From CANJDH01 sp964443245 (GTDB lineage: Bacteria > Pseudomonadota > Gammaproteobacteria > Burkholderiales > JAEUOS01), in the NCBI GenBank assembly GCA_964443245.1, contig CAYUEG010000093.1, forward strand, positions 1 to 14,996: 14,996 nucleotides of DNA. Direction: 5' to 3'. Of this stretch, positions 1 to 6,444 are shown piece by piece (the stretch's first letter is position 1; every line of letters begins with the position of its first letter). Under the pieces are notes generated by a model. That model searched no databases. It was given only the letters and a program-made list of their open reading frames with translations, and had not been told where the DNA came from. Both the position numbers and the translations under genes were made by a program.

Positions 1-823
1 GTTCCAGACGGGCCAATAGCAGCACCTCGCCGGCGCCCGCCACACGCGCATCGAGAACAGCACGCAACTGTCCGGCGTCCATGGCCTGCTCCGCCCCGAC
101 GCGGGCGGGAAAGGTCAGCCACTGCAATCGATCCAGCACCACGTGGCGGCCGGCAGGCACGTTTCCCCCGCTCGCGTAGCGCTCCCAACCCCCCTTGGCA
201 TGCCCCGGATTGAGACCGGCCGTCGCGCCAGCACGCTCCGGGTCGGGGTAGAACAGCCAGCCCTTGCAAAACGCGCGGGTCTCGATGCTGGTCACCCCGA
301 GCCCCTCCAGGGCCGCCTGACCGGCAGGCGTCGCTGCAAGCTGCAACTGCCTCCCGGTAATGTGGGCGGCCTTCGCCGCGAGAATGTCTTTTTCGCCTGG
401 CCCCACGTAACCGGAAAAACCACCCATCTCCGGCCGGTGCAGATAGAACTTGACCGTCAGTTCCCAGTGGAAGACCTGCCCGGATTGCCGCTCGCGTGCA
501 ATGAAATCAAAATCCCCGAGCGTGCGGCCACCATCATGAACGGCCAGGTTTTCTGCCAGCAACTCGAACCGGCCCTCGTGTCGCAGCCAGAAGCCCATCA
601 AGGCTTCGGCCAGACGGCCGATCCGGGTGATGCGCCGTTTGGCGATGCAGTCTTCGAGCGCTTCCGGTTCCCGGTCAAGCAGGCGCAGCCAGGGCAGTGA
701 CTGCGTCAGCGCCTCCTGGCACCATGCGTCATCGACGACCGCTGGCCCGCGCAGCAGGGAGGGAGAACCGATCAGCCATGCGAGCGCGCGCACCAGCGGG
801 TGCCGAAATGACGCCCCGGCCAT
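1..823 (-). CDS. DUF1853 family protein, C-terminus cut by window edge
   Basis: I translated this frame by hand. It is open from an ATG at 821-823 to the left edge (about 274 codons), so the stop lies outside the window. Recognisable family elements are an N-terminal stretch with SLPWL and RLGxLAEAL-like segments, then FELLAENLAVHDGGRTLGDFDFI (split here as FELLAENLAV and GRTLGDFDF), then HWELTVKFYL and a GPGEKDIL stretch followed by a QLQLA segment. This layout fits DUF1853, a proteobacterial family of unknown function. The acidic and aromatic GDFDF and HWELTVKFYL segments recall nuclease-like folds, but that is only an impression. The ATG overlaps the TGA of the uracil-DNA glycosylase gene (ATGA), so translation is probably coupled and this is the fourth gene of the tsaB operon. 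No signal peptide or membrane segment is visible, so it is probably cytoplasmic. I am confident of the gene, moderately confident of the family name, and do not know its function. Confidence 0.8.
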   Translation of the reverse strand, partial: MAGASFRHPLVRALAWLIGSPSLLRGPAVVDDAWCQEALTQSLPWLRLLDREPEALEDCIAKRRITRIGRLAEALMGFWLRHEGRFELLAENLAVHDGGRTLGDFDFIARERQSGQVFHWELTVKFYLHRPEMGGFSGYVGPGEKDILAAKAAHITGRQLQLAATPAGQAALEGLGVTSIETRAFCKGWLFYPDPERAGATAGLNPGHAKGGWERYASGGNVPAGRHVVLDRLQWLTFPARVGAEQAMDAGQLRAVLDARVAGAGEVLLLARLE

Positions 824-1674
824 CAATCGGGCGCACCACCGCTTGCAGATTGCGTCACTGCTTGCTGCATTGCCTGCATCGCCGTCCGGCGCGCAAACAA
901 CAAGTCTTCCCAGGACTTGGCCTTGTCCGTCAGGTTGCGCAACAGATAGGCCGGGTGATACGTCACGACAGCGGGAATCTCGCGATAACGATGGACCCTG
1001 CCACGCAGGCTCGCGATGGACGCCTCCGTATCGAGGATCGCCTGGGCGGCAAACCGCCCCATCAACACGATCAACGCGGGCTTGACCAGTTCCACCTGCC
1101 GGTGCAGGAAGGGCGCGCACTGGGCCACTTCAAAGGGCTCCGGATTGCGATTGCCGGGAGGCCGGCACTTGAGCACGTTGGCAATGAACACATCGCGGTC
1201 GCGCTGCATGTCCAGCGCGGCGAGCATGGAATCGAGCAGCTTGCCGGCCTGGCCGACGAACGGTTCGCCCTGTCGATCCTCTTCCTGTCCAGGCGCTTCG
1301 CCAATGATGAGCCAGCGTGCACGTTCGTCGCCGATGCCAAAGACGGTCTGTTTGCGGCTCTTGCACAGCGTGCAGGCCTGGCATGACGCAACGGCCTCAC
1401 GCAACGCCGGCCAATCCATGCGGGCCACGCGTTCGGCGCGCTCCGGATCGAGCAGCGCAGGTACCGGCGCCTCCGCCCGGGCTGGTACGAACTCAGGGGC
1501 GGCGACGCTCGCCCGGGGGGCAGTCGATGCCCTGAAACCCTTGTCCACCAACGGTTCTGGCCTGGTGATCGCCTGCGGCACAGACGCCTCGGCAGGACTG
1601 ACCGGGACACGGCGCAGCTTCCAGACCGGCGTGATGCCGATCTCGGCCAGCAACTGCTCGCGATTCAGATTCAT
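823..1674 (-). CDS. uracil-DNA glycosylase, family 4 (4Fe-4S) type
   Basis: This enzyme removes uracil from DNA as the first step of base-excision repair. The 283-residue product has an Ala/Pro-rich, low-complexity N-terminal 90 residues, then the catalytic domain. Motif 1 is GEAPGQEED (125-133), followed by GEPFVGQAGKLLD. Motif 3 is HPAYLLR (240-246). Four cysteines at 98, 101, 170 and 186 have the spacing expected for the 4Fe-4S cluster of family 4 enzymes; Cys104 is an additional cysteine. The fold is complete. The N-terminal extension makes it longer than the compact archaeal and thermophile enzymes of about 200 residues, as is common in proteobacterial homologues. Its ATG overlaps the rimI stop (ATGA at 1671-1674) and its own TGA overlaps the DUF1853 start, so it is translated within the same operon. 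The N-terminal MNLNREQLLAEIG segment supports this start. Confidence 0.93.
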   Translation of the reverse strand: MNLNREQLLAEIGITPVWKLRRVPVSPAEASVPQAITRPEPLVDKGFRASTAPRASVAAPEFVPARAEAPVPALLDPERAERVARMDWPALREAVASCQACTLCKSRKQTVFGIGDERARWLIIGEAPGQEEDRQGEPFVGQAGKLLDSMLAALDMQRDRDVFIANVLKCRPPGNRNPEPFEVAQCAPFLHRQVELVKPALIVLMGRFAAQAILDTEASIASLRGRVHRYREIPAVVTYHPAYLLRNLTDKAKSWEDLLFARRTAMQAMQQAVTQSASGGAPD

Positions 1675-2147
1675 AGGGTCAGCCCGAGGATCAGCGCATC
1701 CTCGCGCCCCCCTTCAGCCGGGTAGTAGGCACGACGGACGCCCAACTGGACAAAGCCGGCCTGGCTGTACAGCGCACGTCCGGCAAGGTTCGATGGCCGC
1801 ACTTCCAGCAACATGGTTTGTGCACCGTCCTTGCGGGCCGTCTTGATCAGGTCACCCAGCAGCGATCGGCCCACACCGCGCCCCTGACACGCGCGCGCCA
1901 CGGAGAGATTGAGCAGATGCGCCTCGCCCGCACCGAACATCAGCACGGCATAGCCCGCGATGGCCTCCCCCTCCAGATACAGCCAGCAGCGATAGCCTGC
2001 CTGGATCGAATCGGCAAAATTGCCCTGCGTCCACGGAAAGGGATAGATGTCCTTCTCGATGCGCATCACGCGCGGCAAATCGGCATGGCGCATGGGTACC
2101 AGTTCAGGCCGGCCCTGCGACGCCGCCGATCTGAGGACGGCACTCAT
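1671..2147 (-). CDS. rimI: ribosomal-protein-alanine N-acetyltransferase RimI
   Basis: RimI is a GNAT acetyltransferase that transfers acetyl from acetyl-CoA to the N-terminal alanine of ribosomal protein S18. The 158-residue product shows the acetyl-CoA-binding Q-x-x-G-x-G loop at 88-93 (QGRGVG) after the HLLNLSVA strand. Glu115 (LLEVRPSN) and Tyr127 (ALYSQAGF) lie 12 residues apart, matching the Glu/Tyr catalytic pair of characterised RimI. The C-terminal RRAYYPAEGGREDALIL stretch is typical of RimI. The first 17 residues extend slightly beyond shorter homologues. The ATG overlaps the tsaB TGA (ATGA at 2144-2147) and the stop overlaps the glycosylase start. rimI is often found next to tsaB, which supports the assignment. 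The product is cytoplasmic. Confidence 0.93.
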   Translation of the reverse strand: MSAVLRSAASQGRPELVPMRHADLPRVMRIEKDIYPFPWTQGNFADSIQAGYRCWLYLEGEAIAGYAVLMFGAGEAHLLNLSVARACQGRGVGRSLLGDLIKTARKDGAQTMLLEVRPSNLAGRALYSQAGFVQLGVRRAYYPAEGGREDALILGLTL

Positions 2148-2908
2148 GCGCGTCCCGGGACGGCTGGCGCCGCAATTCCCATGCGGACCGATTCATTGCG
2201 CTGCCTCTGGTTGCTGGCACGCAGTGCCGCCTGCTCGTGCCGGTTCAAGGCCACCTTGTCGCGCAGGTACAGTGGTGCGGCCGCCTCGGCGGCAATTGCC
2301 TCTCCGCGTGACCACGCGGCGGCACCCAGTATTGCCACTTCGCGCGCCCGTGGCACCAGCGTTGCCTCCATCTGCTGCGGCGCGTACCGCGCCTGCAACT
2401 GTCCGGCGTACACCCCGAATGCGCTGCCGGCGCCAAGATCGACCTTGCCATCAGGCAGTGCCGGCAGGGCGTCCGGCTGCGCCAGCTGCGGCACCAGCCA
2501 TGTGGCCCACGCGCCTTCGATGTACCGATACGCTGCCAGATACACCTCGCCCATGCGCGCATCGAATGCCGTCAGCACGGTGTGGCCGTCGCCGGCCTGC
2601 CGCCCCTGTTCCGCAAGCGCCAGAAGCGACACAATGGGCAGCACCGGGAGATCCTGTCCGAATGCAAGACCCTGTGCGGCGCCACAGGCAATCCGCAGGC
2701 CGGTAAAGGAACCCGGCCCGGCACCAAACGCAACCGCATCGAGCTGCCCGAACCCGATCCCTGCCTCGTCCATCAGGTCTGCCACCTGGCCCAGCAACAG
2801 CTCCGAATGCCGCTGTCCGGCCAGCACGTGGCGATCCTGCAGGGCACCATCGATGAGCAGGGCACAAGAGCAATACTCGGTGGACGTTTCGAGTGCCAGA
2901 AGGCGCAT
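2144..2908 (-). CDS. tsaB: tRNA threonylcarbamoyladenosine biosynthesis protein TsaB
   Basis: TsaB is the non-catalytic, ASKHA-fold partner of TsaD. With TsaE and TsaC it helps make N6-threonylcarbamoyladenosine at position 37 of ANN-decoding tRNAs. The 254-residue product starts with the phosphate-loop strand MRLLALETSTEYCS, then HSELLL (34-39) and the diagnostic GPGSFTGLRI (64-73) followed by AAQGLAFG. The C-terminal half is the more variable second lobe, with VDLGAGSAF near its middle. The length is normal (E. coli TsaB has about 231 residues). It is the first gene of the four-gene ATGA chain. The 66-bp gap upstream has no clear Shine-Dalgarno sequence. TAAAAT (minus strand, 2973-2968) could be a -10 hexamer but lacks a convincing -35. 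Confidence 0.95.
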   Translation of the reverse strand: MRLLALETSTEYCSCALLIDGALQDRHVLAGQRHSELLLGQVADLMDEAGIGFGQLDAVAFGAGPGSFTGLRIACGAAQGLAFGQDLPVLPIVSLLALAEQGRQAGDGHTVLTAFDARMGEVYLAAYRYIEGAWATWLVPQLAQPDALPALPDGKVDLGAGSAFGVYAGQLQARYAPQQMEATLVPRAREVAILGAAAWSRGEAIAAEAAAPLYLRDKVALNRHEQAALRASNQRQRNESVRMGIAAPAVPGRA

Positions 2909-2974
2909 GGGGTACCGACGGAGAGAACAGCAGGAGGAACAGCCAGGGGACAGCCAGCGAACAAGCGATTTTAG

Positions 2975-3226
2975 CTACTCGAAGGGATTCGGCGTGCTGG
3001 ACTTGACCGGCCCGCGCCCCACCACCTGACTGGGAAACTCCTCGTCAATATTGTCGCGAAAGTAGCTCCAGGCGACCGTGCTGGTGAGAAATCGGCGCGC
3101 AATTTCCGCCCCCACGTTGGCGTACTCGACAATCCTGCCGTCCGTCATCTCGACTTCAAGAATGCGCCGATCCTTGTCGTAGCCGGCTGATTTGAGCTTT
3201 CCGCCCGAAATGCGCTGTCGTTCCAT
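2975..3226 (-). CDS. small KTSC-domain protein
   Basis: The 83-residue product matches the KTSC-domain pattern: SGGKLKSAGYDKDRRILEVE, then GRIVEYANV, then SYFRDNIDEEFPSQ. KTSC domains occur alone or fused to RNA- and DNA-related enzymes, and their role is not established. The frame is open upstream to 3382, but that extension overlaps the end of the flavoprotein gene and has no family-like sequence. I therefore place the start at the ATG at 3224-3226 (MERQRISG). No strong Shine-Dalgarno sequence precedes it. The protein is soluble, with no signal peptide. It lies between the accessory cluster and tsaB on the same strand, 66 bp before tsaB, so it could be co-transcribed with either. No partner domain is nearby that would reveal its function. 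Confidence 0.8.
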   Translation of the reverse strand: MERQRISGGKLKSAGYDKDRRILEVEMTDGRIVEYANVGAEIARRFLTSTVAWSYFRDNIDEEFPSQVVGRGPVKSSTPNPFE

Positions 3227-3290
3227 GCAGACATGATGCCCGCAAGCGCGAGCGGATGCAATCCTGACGGAGGTGTGCAGGCGTTTCGCC

Positions 3291-4340
3291 CTAGTCCGCC
3301 AGCGTCTCCGGCGGGACAAAGCCGCGCCAATAACCGGGCCGGCCTGGCAGATCGCCATAGGCGCCCACCTGATCGGCAGCACGCCCGATCAGTTGCGCCG
3401 CATGGAGCTGCCTGGAATCCAGATACGCATCCAGCGTGCTGAGTGCAGCGCCCAGAATGCCGAAGCCTCCCGTCATGACCGCCGAGCAATACTCCACCGC
3501 GCTGGCACCGGCCAGCAGCATGCGCGCCGCATCGGCGCCATTGCGCGCACCATTGGTCGCCACGAGAGGAAACGCCGGCCCCAGGCGCTGTCTGGTGCGG
3601 GCCAGCCAGTAGCACGTCAGTGGCAGCGCCCACGGGCCGCCATAGCCCAGGTTGGTTCCGAGTGCCGGCGCCATCGTCTGCAGATCCGGCAGCATGCCAA
3701 GCATGCGACCGATCATCGTCACTGCAGATGCGCCGCCCGCCCGCGCGGCTGCCGCCAGTGCCGTCACATTCTCGCTTTGCCCGGTCAGTTTCACCCACAC
3801 CGGAATCCGCACTGCCGCGCACACGGCAGCCACCTGCTCACGAATCTTTTCGGCCGCGCGCTCGGTGGTCACGCCGCCATGCGACGCTTCATCGCCATAG
3901 GGTGTACCGACGTTGAATTCGAGCAGCCGGATGCCGGCGTCCTCGACCCTTCTCGCCAGCCGGACAGATTCGCCCGGGTCGGCGAGAATGAGGCTCGCGG
4001 CTACATAGGCATCCTGTTGCTGTGCCTCCATGTCCAGCCGCGCAATGGCGTCGATCCATTCTTCGCTGGCGCGTGGCTGCAGGCCCGAGCGGCACAGGAT
4101 GTTGGCATCCACCCCTTCGCCCCACGCCTGCGCCTGCCAGTCCGGCGACAGTGCCAGGTAGTCGGTCTGCGCCAGTTGGGCGCGCGCAGCCTGACTCTCG
4201 TTGGTCGACTTGGCCACCACCACACCCACCCCTTGTGCCAGAGCCGCGCGAATGCCGGCTTCGGTGAGCACATGCTCGCCTGAACCACAGATGACCGGAT
4301 TCTTGAGGGTGAGCGGCCCCACCCTCACCGACAGATCCAC
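3291..4340 (-). CDS. dihydroorotate-dehydrogenase-like flavoprotein with atypical active site
   Basis: The 349-residue product begins MDLSVRVGPLTLKNPV, typical of the DHOD/PreA TIM-barrel flavoproteins. Other family elements are VWVKLTG with Lys184 (FMN contact), NLGYGGPWALP (230-240, counterpart of the FMN-loop GGLSG segment), and NGARNGADAARMLLAGASAVEYCSA, the phosphate-binding end of the barrel (split as NGARNGADAA and LAGASAVEYC). In pyrimidine-type DHODs the active loop reads N-x-S-C/S-P-N. Here it reads N143-V-G-T146-P-Y148, so the base position is Thr and the substrate-binding Asn is Tyr. It may therefore not use dihydroorotate; a related dihydropyrimidine, other cyclic amide or an unknown substrate is possible. 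No N-terminal membrane helix is visible. The start is GTG (4338-4340), placed directly after the TAG of the preceding binding-protein gene, so translation is probably coupled. The family is secure; the substrate is unknown. Confidence 0.88.
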   Translation of the reverse strand: MDLSVRVGPLTLKNPVICGSGEHVLTEAGIRAALAQGVGVVVAKSTNESQAARAQLAQTDYLALSPDWQAQAWGEGVDANILCRSGLQPRASEEWIDAIARLDMEAQQQDAYVAASLILADPGESVRLARRVEDAGIRLLEFNVGTPYGDEASHGGVTTERAAEKIREQVAAVCAAVRIPVWVKLTGQSENVTALAAAARAGGASAVTMIGRMLGMLPDLQTMAPALGTNLGYGGPWALPLTCYWLARTRQRLGPAFPLVATNGARNGADAARMLLAGASAVEYCSAVMTGGFGILGAALSTLDAYLDSRQLHAAQLIGRAADQVGAYGDLPGRPGYWRGFVPPETLAD

Positions 4341-5342
4341 CTACGCGCCCCCGAGTTTCAAATCCTTGATCAACTTCTTGAAGTGCCTGTCTTCGGCTTC
4401 GAGCACGGTGCGGAACTGCGCCGGGTTCAGATACATGGTGCTGTTGAAGCTGCGCTTGGTCGCCTCGACAAAGTTCGCGTCCTTCATGGCCTCCGGCACC
4501 GCCGCCGTCCACTTTTGCAGGATCGCATCGGGCGTGCCCTTCGGGGCAAAAAACCCGAATTTGGTCACATCGATCATGTCGATACCTGCCTCCCGCACGG
4601 TCATGAAATTGGGCATCAGGTCCGAGCGCTGCGGCCCGGTCGTGGCCAGCGCCACCAGCTTGCCGGCATTTACGTGCGGCATGATGGCATTGGGCAGGCC
4701 GACCACCATGTCGACGTTATCGCCCAGGATGGACGCCACCGCCGGTCCGATACCCTGATAGGGCACGTGCAGGATCTGAAAACCGGCAGCGCCGGCAATC
4801 GCCTCCCCCGCCATGTGGGTGGTGGTGCCATGCCCTGCCGAACCGAAGCTGATCTTGCCGGGGTTGGCCTTGCCGTACGCCACCATCTCGGCGAGCGTCT
4901 TGAACGGTGCGCCGGGGCGTACGGCGACCACGAAGGGCGTACCGATCACGTTGCCGATCGGCACCAGGTCATCCATGGTGTAAGGGGTCTTGCCGATGTT
5001 CGGCCCGACCGTGAGTGCGCCGGTGCCGGTGTAGAGCAAGGTATAGCCGTCAGGCTTGGCGTTCTTGACTGCCGCCGTGCCGATGGCAGCGCCGGCCCCG
5101 GCGACATTCTCGATCACCAGGGGCTGGCCAATGATCTTCTGCAGGGGCTGCGCCAGCAGACGCAGCTGCTGGTCGGTGCCCCCGGGTGCATAAGGCACGA
5201 TCACCCGGATCGGACGATTGGGGTAATCGCTCTGCCCGAAGGCGATGCCGGGCAAGACACCCGGCAGGACAGATCCTCCCAGCAGCATGCCAAGCACCTG
5301 GCGACGGCTGGTCGGAGGGGTACGTCGGTGCGAATCGGTCAT
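4341..5342 (-). CDS. Bug/TctC-family tripartite tricarboxylate transporter substrate-binding protein, Tat-type signal
   Basis: This is a periplasmic solute-binding protein of the Bug (TctC) family, which binds carboxylates and related small molecules. I chose the ATG at 5340-5342 because a strong AAAGGAG lies 5 nt upstream (5348-5354, minus strand); the frame is open further to 5426 but that part is not family-like. The 333-residue protein has a twin-arginine-type leader (TSRRQVLG at 11-18, then a hydrophobic stretch). Mature Bug features follow: YPNRPIRVIVPYAPGG, Asp57 in the ligand-loop position, GQPLVIENVAGAGAAIG, KPDGYTLL, and FGSAGHGTTTHMAGE. The C-terminus (FKKLIKDLKLGG) is complete. 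It sits about 200 bp after iclR and directly abuts the DHOD-like gene, so the two are probably one transcript. No TctA/TctB permease is nearby, so it may be an orphan binder or partner to transport genes elsewhere. Confidence 0.92.
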   Translation of the reverse strand: MTDSHRRTPPTSRRQVLGMLLGGSVLPGVLPGIAFGQSDYPNRPIRVIVPYAPGGTDQQLRLLAQPLQKIIGQPLVIENVAGAGAAIGTAAVKNAKPDGYTLLYTGTGALTVGPNIGKTPYTMDDLVPIGNVIGTPFVVAVRPGAPFKTLAEMVAYGKANPGKISFGSAGHGTTTHMAGEAIAGAAGFQILHVPYQGIGPAVASILGDNVDMVVGLPNAIMPHVNAGKLVALATTGPQRSDLMPNFMTVREAGIDMIDVTKFGFFAPKGTPDAILQKWTAAVPEAMKDANFVEATKRSFNSTMYLNPAQFRTVLEAEDRHFKKLIKDLKLGGA

Positions 5343-5347
5343 GTGGT

Positions 5348-5380
5348 CTCCTTTGGTGGTCTTTGGTGGTCTTTGGTGGT
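5348..5380 (-). repeat. three tandem 10-bp repeats running into the binding-protein ribosome binding site
   Basis: The plus strand carries CTTTGGTGGT three times without a mismatch at 5351-5360, 5361-5370 and 5371-5380, followed by a partial CTTGGG. Read on the coding (minus) strand the unit is ACCACCAAAG, and the last copy supplies AAAG to the AAAGGAG Shine-Dalgarno (5354-5348). Copy-number change would alter the leader length, and would shift the frame only if translation began at the upstream in-frame ATG at 5426. Confidence 0.9.
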
Positions 5381-5394
5381 CTTGGGTACTAGTG

Positions 5395-5423
5395 TGCCCG
5401 GTGTCACTGCACCAGGGTGTCAA
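5395..5423 (-). promoter_or_regulatory. candidate promoter/operator upstream of the minus-strand Bug gene
   Basis: A perfect TTGACA (minus strand, 5423-5418) lies about 75 bp upstream of the start at 5342, but no good -10 hexamer follows at normal spacing. GGTGTCA occurs twice as a direct repeat on the plus strand (5400-5406 and 5416-5422), with starts 16 bp apart; one copy overlaps the TTGACA. This may be a regulator site. The rest of the 197-bp gap shows nothing clear. Confidence 0.25.
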
Positions 5424-5539
5424 CATGGCTTGCAGTCATGCACGTGCCGCAGCCAGCCTGCCACCGATGCACACGGTGCGCCAGCCCGCCATTGCCGCAT
5501 CATATCCACTCGCCGCGGCTCCGCTGGTCGCGCGGGAAT

Positions 5540-6430
5540 TCACCGTGAACGACCCAGCCCGTGAAGTTCCGCCGGCACGGCAATCTTGCGCTCGACATAG
5601 GCCGTACCTCCCAAGGTACCGGACAAGGCGGCCGCAGCCCCCTGCACGAGCGCCAGCTGACGGGCATCCGGACCTTCAGGCACATGCTGAATCGAGCCGA
5701 CAATGCCGATGATCCCCACCAGTTCCCCACCATCCCGCAGCACCGGCGCTGCCAGCACGTTGATCCCGCTCATCGTCTCGCCGGGCGCCTGCTCGAACAG
5801 CGTCTTACGGATGGATTCGAGCCGAGAGCGGAGTCTGGCTGGATCCGTCATCGATTGCGGCGTCAACGCAATCAGCTTGCGACCCAGCAGACGCTCGCAC
5901 TGTGCCGGCGCGGCAAACGCCAGCGCAATCCGGCCCTGGGCAGAACAGTGGGGCGCCGGGCGATTGCCCGGCTTGACGGTAATACTGACGTTGGCTTCGT
6001 TGTCCGCTGCCGCAATCACCTGGGCCTCGCCATTCAAGGGCACCGAAAGCAGGGCGCTCTGCCCGGTCAGCTCGCGCAAACGCCTCAGATAGGGCGCAGC
6101 CAGCTCACGCAACTCGAACTGCAGCGCAGCGCGCTCGCCGAGCTGGAACAGCTTCCAGCCGAGGCGATACTTTTCGGTCGCATGCTCCTGATCAACCAGA
6201 CCGAAACTCTTGAGCGACACCAGGTTGCGGTGAATCCGCGCCTTCGATTCGTCGAGTGCGCGCGCCAGCTCCGTGACACCCATCGCGGATGGCGCAGCAG
6301 CCAGCTCATCGAGCATGCGCGCGATCAGGGCGACAGAATCAAGCGCCCCTTCGGTCGAAACCACCGCACCATCAGGCGCTCCGCGCGGTCGCGCAGTCGC
6401 GCGCGAGGTCGCCTGCTTGCCGGCTGCCAC
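5540..6430 (-). CDS. IclR-family transcriptional regulator
   Basis: The product has an N-terminal winged helix-turn-helix (about residues 32-90: DSVALIARMLDEL, GVTELARALDESKARIHRNL split around the turn, then LVDQ and KYRLG). A C-terminal IclR effector domain follows (about 105-285), with VIAAADNEANVSI, the conserved PxxPxPHCSAQGRIALA-like stretch, and GETMSGINVLAAPVL. The open frame extends to 6682 but its first 84 residues overlap the DUF6282 gene and are not family-like. I place the start at GTG 6428-6430, with GGAG 7 nt upstream (6438-6441, minus strand), giving 296 residues. A later GTG near 6361-6364 would give a length closer to the usual 250-270. It begins 14 bp after the DUF6282 stop, so it is probably co-transcribed with cupin and DUF6282. 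It probably controls these genes and the divergent Bug gene; its effector cannot be read from sequence. Confidence 0.9.
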   Translation of the reverse strand: MAAGKQATSRATARPRGAPDGAVVSTEGALDSVALIARMLDELAAAPSAMGVTELARALDESKARIHRNLVSLKSFGLVDQEHATEKYRLGWKLFQLGERAALQFELRELAAPYLRRLRELTGQSALLSVPLNGEAQVIAAADNEANVSITVKPGNRPAPHCSAQGRIALAFAAPAQCERLLGRKLIALTPQSMTDPARLRSRLESIRKTLFEQAPGETMSGINVLAAPVLRDGGELVGIIGIVGSIQHVPEGPDARQLALVQGAAAALSGTLGGTAYVERKIAVPAELHGLGRSR

Positions 6431-6444
6431 GCTCCCGCTCCGCC

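Noticed and set aside
1818..3029. 403-codon plus-strand frame across rimI and tsaB
   Set aside because: It is opposite two well-supported genes and its composition is Arg/Ala/Pro-rich with no family pattern.
3273..4283. 336-codon plus-strand frame across the DHOD-like gene
   Set aside because: It is opposite a well-supported gene and shows no coherent domain.
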